Assembly (NCBI GenBank): GCA_021827285.1
Contig: JAKAWM010000156.1
Coordinates: forward strand, 1-6,887
Reading direction: 5' to 3'
DNA: 6,887 bases
DNA from: Actinomycetes bacterium
GTDB taxonomy: Bacteria; Actinomycetota; Acidimicrobiia; Acidimicrobiales; Palsa-688
The translations under genes and the position numbers were made by a program. The notes under the pieces are model-generated. The model searched no databases. It was not told the DNA's origin and was given only the letters and a program-made list of their open reading frames with translations. This document shows, piece after piece, positions 1 to 5,830 of the stretch (positions within the stretch are counted from its first letter, which is position 1; each line of letters begins with the position of its first letter).

Positions 1-1133
1 CTTGCGCGGATCGACCTCGGGACGGGTTCGACGAAGGCGGTCCTCATAGACGTTGCTGGTGCTCAGTTGGGCGCAGCTTCAGCGCCGGTCTCCCTGTCGG
101 AGCTGCGACCGGGCTGGGCCGAGTCAGATCCCGACGAGTGGTGGCTGTCTGTGAAGACCGCGGTCCGCGACGTTCTTGCGGGCGGCGACGTGCGGGTTGG
201 TGCCGTGGGGCTGTCGGGCCAAATGCATGGGGTCGTGCTGGCGCTCTCTGATGGACGGGCTCTGCGCCCTGCGATGCCCTCGCAGAGCCCGGTGCCGTTG
301 CTGGTCCGCTGTCTCGTTCAGCCGCCCGTGAGCTCGGGCTGACCCCTGGTATCCCTGTAGCCTTTGGCTGTGCTGATACCGCTGCCGCTCTGGTGGGGAC
401 GGGGTTGTCCGATGTCGGTCCCGTCCAGCTCACTGTGGGGTCTGCCGCGCAACTCGTGACCCACCGGCGCCGTCCTGATCCAGACCCCGCTCTTCGGTAC
501 CACATTTTCGCATCTGCTATCCCCGGTTTTTGGTACGCGTTGGCAGCAGTGCAGATCGCGGGCGTGGCCTTGTCGTGGGCGCTAAAGACTTTTGCTTCAA
601 CCTGGGACGAGACCTACCAGCTGTTAGATGTCGCTCCCAGGGGCGCTAAAGGCGCACTGTTCGTCCCTCACCTAGCCGGTGCCAGATCCCCTTCCATGGA
701 CAGTTCAGCCCGGGGAGGTTTCTTCGGTCTCGAGCTGCACCAGGAGCGGGCCGACATGCTCCGCGCCGTGTTCGAGGGTGTCGCGTTTTCAATTGCGGAG
801 GCGGCGACCAGCCTGCCGGAGTTTGGGGGCGCCGCGTCGCTCTATCTTGCGGGCGGCGCCAGCCCTCATCCCTCCTGGCGGAAGTTGCTGTGCGACGTTC
901 TCGGGAAGAAACTGCTCGTGATCGAGAACCCCAACGCCTCCGCACTCGGGGCTGCACTGCTGGGCGCCCAGGCAGCAGGGCTTATTGTTGAGATCAGCAA
1001 AGAGCTGACGTTCGTGGACGAGGTGGAACCAGACCCGGTAGCAAATCGGCTCCTGGCGGGAACGTTCGAGCATTGCAAGGAGGCGGCGACGGACGGTACC
1101 CGACGCTCGCTCCCCAGGCAAGACCAGATGTAA
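1..1133 (+). pseudogene. xylB: Xylulokinase (FGGY sugar kinase), 5' partial, internally deleted and frameshifted
   Basis: Xylulokinase phosphorylates D-xylulose with ATP to xylulose 5-phosphate in the cytoplasm. The sequence is open from base 1, so the true start lies to the left. Frame 1 gives the N-terminal phosphate-binding motif IDLGTGSTKA, then the WW and LSGQMHGVVL motifs typical of xylulokinases, up to LRPA near base 270. After that this frame drifts and stops at 342. The homologous reading continues in another frame from about 285 (AGPLSRSAARELGLTPGIPVAFG), through SAIPGFWY, LFVPHLAGARSP, ARGGFFGL, the C-terminal motif LYLAGGASPHPSW and NASALGAALLGA, to a TAA at 1131-1133. Family members are about 480-510 residues. 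Roughly 140 residues of the FGGY N-domain, normally between LRPA and the AGPLS region, are missing. I infer an internal deletion with a frame change, so the product should be inactive. It converges on the sugar-transport operon, which fits a shared pentose pathway. Another FGGY kinase is possible, but GQMHG favours xylulokinase. Confidence 0.
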
Positions 1134-1304
1134 AGGGTGCCCGCGCGGGCGCGCGATCGGCCATCCCATGTCGCCCAGACCTACTGCCACGCGAGGTGAC
1201 CAGACGAGGGGACGAGCCTGCCGATCGGCGCGTGGTGCTCGGCGGGAGCCAAAACGCTCACGAGTCCAGCGGGATCAGCCGTCCGAGGCTGAAAGCGGGT
1301 ATGC

Positions 1305-1340
1305 AAAGAGGCCGGCCATCCACAAGGACGACCGGCCTCT
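1305..1340 (-). terminator. Probable rho-independent terminator of the transport operon
   Basis: A perfect 9-bp inverted repeat (AGAGGCCGG at 1307-1315 and CCGGCCTCT at 1332-1340) encloses a 16-base loop. Read on the minus strand, the stem is followed by TTTGC, and it lies about 22 bases after the stop codon of the binding-protein gene. The T-run is short, so efficiency is uncertain. There is no T-run on the plus side, so it does not look like a strong terminator for the kinase relic. Confidence 0.
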
Positions 1341-1362
1341 GCCAGGGACCTGGCGGGGAGAG

Positions 1363-2382
1363 CTAGAGAGAAGTCTTGTAGAAGTACTTCGCCACGTTTG
1401 GCTGGTTGGCCGTGGCCGTCGTCGCCACAACATTGGGTAGAAGCACTGACTTCTTGACCATCGAGCTGTGACCCGTCAAGACATCGTACGCGTACTGCAC
1501 CGCCAGCTGACCCTCCATGGCCGGGTTCTGGATGACGAGGATGTTGATCACGCCTTGCTTCAAGAGCTGGACTTCGGCAGGTTCTGCGTCATAACCGGCG
1601 ACGAACACCTTGCCCTTGTCTCCGACTGCGTCGACACCCCTGGCCGCGCCCTGCGCGGAATACAGGTTTGTGCCGAAGATGCCCACGAGATCGGAATGCG
1701 CGAGGATCAGCGCCCTGGCTTGCGCCTCGGCCGTCGTAGCGCTGTCGTTGTCGTACTCCGTGGCGACTACCTTCATTTTGGGGTACTTCTTCATCTCGGC
1801 GAGGAAGCCCGCTTGGCGAAGGTCGGTAGTGGACACGCCTTTCACGACGTTGATCACGGCGACGGAGCCCTTGTCATGCGCCAACTTTGCGATGGTGTCC
1901 GCCGCAGTCTGGCCACCCTGATAGTTGTCCGAGCTGATCGCTGCGGTCAGGATCGAGGTGTTCTTGAGCGTCGTGTCGACCGCGATCACGGGGATATGGG
2001 CAGTCACGTAGGCGTCTATGGGCTTGAAGAGCGCGACATCGTCTGTCGGCGCGATCAACAGCGCGTTGGGGTGGGTAGCCAATTTCGCTGAAACGATGGG
2101 TATCTGTAGCGATTTGCTCCATGTTGTAGCCCCCGCCCATTGGAGGTTCACCCCGAGCTTGGCAGCCTCTTGTTTAGCTCCGATCCCCATGGTGATGTAG
2201 AAGGGGTCGGTAGTCAAGCCGGGTATGAGCAGGATGTTGTACTTCGAAGCGGCGCTTGACGCGGCTGCTCCTGGGCCGGCGACCCCGGTCATTACGGTCG
2301 CAGATACGAGGCTCATGGCAGCGCCGAGGATGCCAAGCCGGAAGTGCCTGCCTGTTTTCGCTGATGTGCTCGTTAGGGTCAA
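1363..2382 (-). CDS. Periplasmic sugar-binding protein of an ABC importer (RbsB-like)
   Basis: This is a substrate-binding protein of the ribose/xylose-type sugar-binding family (Peripla_BP_4), which captures sugar outside the membrane and delivers it to the permease. I place the start at the TTG at 2382-2380, because a strong ribosome binding site lies six bases upstream. The ATG at 2409 would bury that site inside the gene and has no site of its own. The 339-residue product begins with a Sec-type signal: basic residues near 9-15, a hydrophobic stretch near 16-35, and likely cleavage after an Ala around 41-44. No lipobox Cys is seen. The mature part starts KYNILLIPGLTTDPFY and carries the usual LLIAPTDD, IPVIAVDTTL, the Q-GG segment (NYQGGQTAAD) and a late VAGYDAEP segment. 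It is the last gene of the operon, 66 bases after the permease. The residues do not let me name the sugar; pentoses are suggested only by the nearby kinase relic. Confidence 0.
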   Translation of the reverse strand: MTLTSTSAKTGRHFRLGILGAAMSLVSATVMTGVAGPGAAASSAASKYNILLIPGLTTDPFYITMGIGAKQEAAKLGVNLQWAGATTWSKSLQIPIVSAKLATHPNALLIAPTDDVALFKPIDAYVTAHIPVIAVDTTLKNTSILTAAISSDNYQGGQTAADTIAKLAHDKGSVAVINVVKGVSTTDLRQAGFLAEMKKYPKMKVVATEYDNDSATTAEAQARALILAHSDLVGIFGTNLYSAQGAARGVDAVGDKGKVFVAGYDAEPAEVQLLKQGVINILVIQNPAMEGQLAVQYAYDVLTGHSSMVKKSVLLPNVVATTATANQPNVAKYFYKTSL

Positions 2383-2388
2383 TTTATT

Positions 2389-2395
2389 CCTCCTT
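2389..2395 (-). promoter_or_regulatory. Strong ribosome binding site deciding a TTG start
   Basis: On the minus strand AAGGAGG ends six bases before the TTG at 2382-2380 (AAGGAGGAATAAATTG). This is a near-ideal anti-Shine-Dalgarno match. The ATG 27 bases upstream has only GTCCAGTTCA before it. The site therefore supports TTG as the initiation codon of the binding protein. Confidence 0.
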
Positions 2396-2448
2396 CTTGT
2401 TGTTTTCATTGAACTGGACGAACATCGTTCGCCTGGCCACGGGGACCG

Positions 2449-3507
2449 TCAAAGTTCTGCAAGGCGTAGCCTTACCTGGTCGAGTGCCACGGCCCCGATG
2501 ATGATGAGGCCGGTGACCACCTCGGTCCAGCTGCCGTTCACGTTTACGAGCACGAGCCCGGTGACGAGCAGTGAAATGATCATCGTCCCGACGAAGGTCC
2601 CCAACATATGCCCGCGCCCGCCAAAAAGGCTCGCCCCGCCGATGACTACGGCTGCGATGGCGTCCAGTTCGTCGTTCTGCCCGGAAAGAGGCGACGCGAC
2701 CCCTTGGTTCGCCATGACCATCATGCCGGCTATACCGGCCAGGAAACCCGAGATCGTATAGACCCAGACAAGGTGCCCGTCCACCTTGATCCCGGCTCGC
2801 CGCGCACTGAGCCCGTTGCTCCCGATGGCGTAGGTGCGCAGGCCAAAGCGCGTCCGGTGTAGCAGGAGCCCAAAAATGAGCGACGCTACAACGGCAACGA
2901 TGAAAGTGGTGTAGATCCAGCCAGCCACGGCGCCGTTGCCGATGCTCGCCAGCTGGTTGGGCAGTGTCGGTATCTCGGTCCCGCCGTTTATCAGTGAGGG
3001 CGCCGCGCCAATAGCCGTCAGGCTGCCCAGGGTCACGATGAAGGGTGGTAGCTTGAGCCTCGTTATGACGAGGCCATTGGCCGCCCCCACGACGGCGCCC
3101 AGGCCAAGTGCAACGGCGAAACCCGCGACGGTCGTCAACAAGCCGCTGTCGTTCGAGTTGAGCATGCCCTGCATAACCCAGCCCGATACCATGCCTGTGA
3201 AGCCGAGGGTGGCACCGACCGAAAGGTCTATCCCGCCCGTCAGGATGACGAAAGTTTCCCCGACCGCGACCAGGAGGTACTCGACCGAGTAGTTGGAGAT
3301 GCTGAGCCAGGCTCCCTTCGTGAACAACCGTGTGTTGAGCAGCCCGAATATGAGGACGAGGAGGCCCAGGACGGCGACTATCCAAAAGTCGCCAAACCTG
3401 TCGACGGCATTGAGCCAAGCCGGCCTTTCGCTCTGGTCCCCCGGCTGAACGGCTACAGCCGTCCCGGGGGCCGAGAAGGCAGCCGGGAGCCTAACGCGCG
3501 TCGCCAT
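2449..3507 (-). CDS. Sugar ABC transporter permease (RbsC/XylH family)
   Basis: This is the inner-membrane permease of a ribose/xylose-type sugar importer (BPD_transp_2 family), normally working as a dimer with the ATPase. The open frame extends to 3669, but the extra 54 codons are Arg/Pro-rich and overlap the ATPase gene. I choose the ATG at 3507, which gives 352 residues, the usual size, and a 35-base gap after the ATPase stop. AGGA lies 11 bases upstream, a modest ribosome binding site. After a polar N-terminus of about 40 residues comes a first membrane helix near 41-57, then the family hallmark GGIDLSVG at 91-98 and several further hydrophobic segments. The conserved cytoplasmic loop IGGASLFGG lies around 289-297, followed by two last membrane helices. 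The frame is intact and no key motif is missing. It sits in the middle of the ATPase-permease-binding protein operon. Confidence 0.
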   Translation of the reverse strand: MATRVRLPAAFSAPGTAVAVQPGDQSERPAWLNAVDRFGDFWIVAVLGLLVLIFGLLNTRLFTKGAWLSISNYSVEYLLVAVGETFVILTGGIDLSVGATLGFTGMVSGWVMQGMLNSNDSGLLTTVAGFAVALGLGAVVGAANGLVITRLKLPPFIVTLGSLTAIGAAPSLINGGTEIPTLPNQLASIGNGAVAGWIYTTFIVAVVASLIFGLLLHRTRFGLRTYAIGSNGLSARRAGIKVDGHLVWVYTISGFLAGIAGMMVMANQGVASPLSGQNDELDAIAAVVIGGASLFGGRGHMLGTFVGTMIISLLVTGLVLVNVNGSWTEVVTGLIIIGAVALDQVRLRLAEL

Positions 3508-3542
3508 TGCAGGTCGTCCTGGCGATGGTCCCGGGCAAGAGC

Positions 3543-4505
3543 TCAAGCACTTCGCCGGGCTCCCAATGCCGCGCCGGTGATCCAGCTGACAATTTCGTCG
3601 ACCTCTGATTCGGCTGGCCGAAGGTTGGCGACGACCTGGCCTCGGAACAGCACCACGACGCGGTCGCAAAGCCTGTGGATCTGCGGCAGGTTATGGCTGA
3701 TGAGGAGTATGGGCACACCGTGGGCTGCAACCGAGCTCACGAGTTCTCCCACCCTTTCCTGCTGTTCGACCCCAAGCGCCGCGGTCGGCTCGTCCATCAG
3801 GATCACGCGCGACCCCCAGGCGACAGCCCTTCCCACGGCGATGGCCTGGCGCTGGCCGCCGGAAAGGCGCCCCGCCAACGAGCTCACGGACTGGATCCGT
3901 ATCCGCGTCCGCTCGAGGTCGGCTTCCGCCGACGCGGCCATTGCCTTGCGGTCGAGCCAGCCGAAGACGCGAAGCGGCCCTTTGACTTTCAGTTCCCGGC
4001 CGAGGAAAATATTCGCCCAGACGGTCAGGTCGGGGGCAAGTGAGAGGTCCTGGTAGACGGTTTCGATCCCGAGGCGGCGCGCTTCGAGCGAGGAGGAAAA
4101 GGTCACCTTCCTGCCCTGGACGAAGATCGAGCCCGAGTTTGGCTGGAGACCGCCCGAAAGGATGTTGACAAGCGTGGACTTGCCCGCCCCGTTGTCGCCG
4201 ACCAGGCCGACCACTTCGCCTCCATGGATCTCGAGGTCGACGCCCCTCAACGCCTGAACGGAACCAAAGTGCTTGGTGATCGCCTGCACAGCGATGACCG
4301 GTGTGCCCTTCACGACTCCGCTCTCCCCGCCATCGGAAGGGGCACCGAGTGACGAGGCGAGAGCATGACAACCCGGGACTGCTTGCCCGGCCCCGTCCGT
4401 CGCCGCGGCCTCACGGCCCTCTCGTTCCCGGGCCGCCGCCGCACGAATATCTCCCGCCTCTTGGGGACCCTTCTCCTCGGGCGGCCCCATCATCTCGCTG
4501 GCCAT
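3543..4505 (-). CDS. Sugar ABC transporter ATP-binding protein, single ABC domain (FrcA-like)
   Basis: This cytoplasmic ATPase would power the sugar importer encoded downstream. The ABC motifs are complete: aromatic F80 of KHFG, Walker A GDNGAGKST at 103-111, Q-loop YQD near 151-153, signature LSGGQ at 214-218, Walker B VILMDE at 234-239 and the switch His of ISHN at 271. There is one ABC domain, as in FrcA-type proteins, not the two of RbsA or XylG, so a homodimer is expected. I choose the ATG at 4505, because AGGAGGT lies just upstream; an in-frame GTG at 4511 overlaps that site. The 320-residue product then has an odd N-terminal extension of about 63 residues, rich in Ala, Gly, Glu and Pro with one Cys, before the domain begins at VKGTPVIAV. 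A GTG at 4313 could be an alternative start giving the usual family length. It is the first intact gene of the operon. Confidence 0.
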   Translation of the reverse strand: MASEMMGPPEEKGPQEAGDIRAAAAREREGREAAATDGAGQAVPGCHALASSLGAPSDGGESGVVKGTPVIAVQAITKHFGSVQALRGVDLEIHGGEVVGLVGDNGAGKSTLVNILSGGLQPNSGSIFVQGRKVTFSSSLEARRLGIETVYQDLSLAPDLTVWANIFLGRELKVKGPLRVFGWLDRKAMAASAEADLERTRIRIQSVSSLAGRLSGGQRQAIAVGRAVAWGSRVILMDEPTAALGVEQQERVGELVSSVAAHGVPILLISHNLPQIHRLCDRVVVLFRGQVVANLRPAESEVDEIVSWITGAALGARRSA

Positions 4506-4509
4506 TGGC

Positions 4510-4516
4510 ACCTCCT
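4510..4516 (-). promoter_or_regulatory. Ribosome binding site of the ATPase gene
   Basis: AGGAGGT on the minus strand, with GGAGG five bases before the ATG at 4505. It supports the long form of the ATPase over the internal GTG at 4313. It also lets the gene be translated independently of the broken reading frames upstream. Confidence 0.
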
Positions 4517-4631
4517 GGCCTCAACCACGTCCCAGGTCCCCTCGTGCGGGCGAGCCACCAACTTAGCCTCCCTGGCGGCGAAACTGGTGGCGGCCGTCCC
4601 GAGCACGGCCGGGGCCGGTTCGCCTTGCGGC

Positions 4632-4738
4632 TCAGTCCTGATAGTCAGCGCGCAATAGCCCATCTCGCTCCTGAAGGCGTCGGTGAGCTGGGTGTAGCAG
4701 AACTCCGTCAACCCGGCGCTGGTTAGCATGGCCTCGAC
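4632..4738 (-). pseudogene. Relic of a family-2 glycoside hydrolase C-terminus
   Basis: A short frame on the minus strand reads VEAMLTSAGLTEFCYTQLTD (about 4738-4679). The FCYTQLTD block closely matches the conserved end of the catalytic domain in GH2 beta-galactosidase and beta-glucuronidase-like enzymes, where it is normally followed by a segment such as xxQExNGLLxxDRxPK. That continuation is found in another frame here, LQERDGLLRADYQD, ending at a TGA at 4632-4634. Homology crossing two frames indicates a frameshift of a real ancestral gene. Only about 35 codons remain out of the 600 or more of a typical GH2 enzyme, so no function is expected. It lies directly upstream of the ATPase in the same direction, as if the hydrolase had once headed the operon. 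The call rests on motif memory, not on alignment. Confidence 0.
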
Positions 4739-4919
4739 CATCCCGGCGCAGCGCGACCTTGATTTGCTTGGTTGCCGCATTCGCCACCCCGGCTGTTGCC
4801 TGGGAGACGGCGACTGCAGAGGTCGCCACGACGGCAGATCACGCGGTGGCCGATGCCGCAGTCCGCACAGCCTTTCGCCATCCTCGCGCCAATATTGGGC
4901 GTGTGCTAATAACGTTCAA
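4739..4919 (-). pseudogene. Remnant 5' end of a secreted-protein gene with premature TGA
   Basis: A TTG at 4919-4917 is preceded by AAAGGAAGGGG (4934-4924), a plausible ribosome binding site, and lies about 45 bases after a predicted promoter start point. The frame reads LNVISTRPILARGWRKAVRTAASATA, then a TGA at 4841-4839, then SAVVATSAVAVSQATAGVANA and ATKQIKVALRRDG. Without the stop this would be a convincing signal peptide: Arg/Lys region, long small-hydrophobic region and an Ala-x-Ala type cleavage site. I infer the 5' end of an exported-protein gene, possibly a sugar-binding protein or the start of the adjacent hydrolase, whose body has been lost. A Trp reading of TGA is unlikely, since TGA ends the ATPase and permease genes here. 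The boundary with the hydrolase relic is approximate. Confidence 0.
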
Positions 4920-4970
4920 TTGGCCCCTTCCTTTCCCCTACATAGGTGTACCGAGGCTTCTTCGACGAGG

Positions 4971-4999
4971 ATGCTAGCGCTCGACAAGCGCTTGCGCAA
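4971..4999 (-). promoter_or_regulatory. Predicted promoter of the transport operon
   Basis: On the minus strand TTGCGC (4999-4994) and TAGCAT (4976-4971) are separated by exactly 17 bases, a sigma70-like arrangement with a moderate match (3/6 and 4/6). Transcription would start near 4964, about 45 bases before the TTG of the broken secreted-protein frame and about 460 bases before the ATPase ATG. Operator-like sequences overlap the -35 and spacer, consistent with repression. Predicted by eye only. Confidence 0.
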
Positions 5000-5011
5000 G
5001 CGATTGCACAA
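4985..5011. promoter_or_regulatory. Tandem LacI-family operator-like sites
   Basis: CAAGCGCTTG at 4985-4994 is a perfect 10-bp palindrome with a central CpG. TTGCGCAAGCGATTGCACAA at 4992-5011 is a 20-bp quasi-palindrome, symmetric at 8 of 10 base pairs, also centred on CpG (5001-5002). The two overlap and also create a perfect 14-bp palindrome at 4989-5002. A third AGCGCT core lies at 4976-4981, so the core centres are 11 and 12 bases apart, close to one helical turn. Known LacI/GalR-family operators are CpG-centred palindromes into which a hinge Leu intercalates. The sites overlap the predicted operon promoter, and a LacI-family gene lies about 820 bases away. The likely ligand of the site is that regulator, by inference. 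Confidence 0.
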
Positions 5012-5028
5012 CCGGTTGTCCGGGCGGT

Positions 5029-5709
5029 GTCCCCCTCTACGGCCGGGTCACCGGCGGGAGCCGGGACGAGGGGGCCGACACCTTCAGCCTGCTCGAGCGC
5101 CTGAGGTCCCTCGCCTGTCCCCACAAGCTCTTGCTGGTGGCCGGCTCGGCCCTGGTCACCAAGGAAAACCTTGGCACCGCCGACGCTGCCGGGATGAGCT
5201 TTGTCCTCCCGCCTGCCGCGCCGCTTCGGTTACGAAGCCGACGCCCTGGCCCTGCCCGAGGGGCCCTGGGCGCCCATCGCCTATTGCCCGAGGCGTTCGG
5301 CCCGGCTCCCAAAGGGGCGCCGACCGAGCTTTTCGGGCGCCGAGGCCACCGACGGCCTTTACGCTCTGGTCGCCATCATGGGCCCCCGGCGCGCCAGCGC
5401 CGCCCGCCTGTTGGCCCTTTACACGGACCAGGCTCTTTCCGAGCGGGCGCACCATTTCCTGAAAGGGCCCATCGCCGTGCGGCCGGTGTTCTCGAAATCG
5501 AACCGCCGGGCTGCCGCCCTGGTCCAGGTCTGCTCCATCGCCCCGCTCGTCTACGGCCTGGTCGAAGCTGAGGTGCGTACTCAGGCCTCGGCTACCAACG
5601 CGTCCGCACCGACAAGCGCCTCCGGTACTTGGCCGACCCCCTCAGCCCCGCCCAGGCGAAGATCCTCGAAGGGCTCGGCATTTCTTCAGTACTGCCCCCT
5701 TCTGAATGA
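5029..5709 (+). pseudogene. IS1634-like transposase remnant, 5' truncated and frameshifted
   Basis: Homology to IS1634-family (DDE) transposases runs through changing frames. Frame 1 from 5029 gives VPLYGRVTGG, then LLERLRSLA and LLVAGSALVTKENLGTADAAG, matching the usual 'LLVGDSKLVSYDNL..MDAAG' block. The catalytic Asp of GDS is a Gly here (AGS). Near 5200 homology shifts to frame 2: ALALPEGPWAPIAY, LLALYTDQALSERAHHFLKG with the Y..E..K pattern and Glu kept, IAVRPVF, and LVYGLVEAEVR. Near 5580 it returns to frame 1 (GYQRVRTDKRLRYLADPLSPAQAKILEGLGI), ending at a TGA at 5707-5709. The N-terminal half, including the first catalytic Asp, is absent, so the element cannot move itself. Intact family proteins are roughly 450-600 residues. 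I could not identify the terminal inverted repeats. The relic separates the regulator from the operon promoter, and its left break lies close to the operator cluster. Confidence 0.
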
Positions 5710-5743
5710 CCGGCTTTGTCAGTTTAGGGGACGAGAACGCTCA

Positions 5744-5777
5744 TTGACCGGTGCGGAATACGGTACTAGCGCTTGGT
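5744..5777 (+). promoter_or_regulatory. Regulator promoter region with operator-like core
   Basis: TTGACC at 5744-5749 is a good -35 candidate. The base run 17 positions downstream is TAGCGC (5767-5772), a weak -10. CTAGCGCTTG at 5766-5775 differs at only one base from the perfect operator-like palindrome CAAGCGCTTG in the operon promoter, and it overlaps the proposed -10. This suggests autorepression of the regulator. The promoter call is weak; the shared core is directly visible. Confidence 0.
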
Positions 5778-5788
5778 AACCTCAGCTC

Positions 5789-5830
5789 ATGGCTAAACCG
5801 CGCCCGACGTGGTGGCGCAAGTCGCCATGA
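5789..5830 (+). CDS. Possible 13-codon leader ORF overlapping the regulator start
   Basis: ATG at 5789 opens MAKPRPTWWRKSP and ends at a TGA at 5828-5830 that overlaps the regulator's ATG (5827-5829) as ATGA. Such an overlap usually allows reinitiation, so translation of the leader could couple to the regulator. No Shine-Dalgarno sequence precedes either ATG, so initiation on a short or leaderless transcript would be needed. The peptide is basic with two adjacent Trp codons. It matches nothing I recognise and may be chance. Confidence 0.
   Translation: MAKPRPTWWRKSP

Noticed and set aside
1139..1150. 12-bp palindrome GCCCGCGCGGGC after the kinase stop codon
   Set aside because: It has no loop room and no T-run, and such palindromes are expected in GC-rich spacers. 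Not called as a terminator.
1468..2091. 207-codon plus-strand frame
   Set aside because: It is antisense to the sugar-binding protein gene and has no recognisable motifs.
2384..3418. 344-codon minus-strand frame overlapping the permease
   Set aside because: It is Arg/His-rich with no membrane segments, and the permease frame on the same strand carries clear family motifs.
3691..4371. 226-codon minus-strand frame inside the ATPase gene
   Set aside because: It is an out-of-frame shadow of the ATPase, whose own frame holds all ABC motifs.
4728..5462. 244-codon plus-strand frame
   Set aside because: It crosses the promoter, the operators and the transposase relic in a frame showing no homology. 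It is Arg/Pro/Gly-rich shadow sequence.
5707..5751. Direct repeat TGACCGG at 5707-5713 and 5745-5751
   Set aside because: Seven bases is too short to call an IS end or target duplication, and the first copy overlaps the transposase stop codon.
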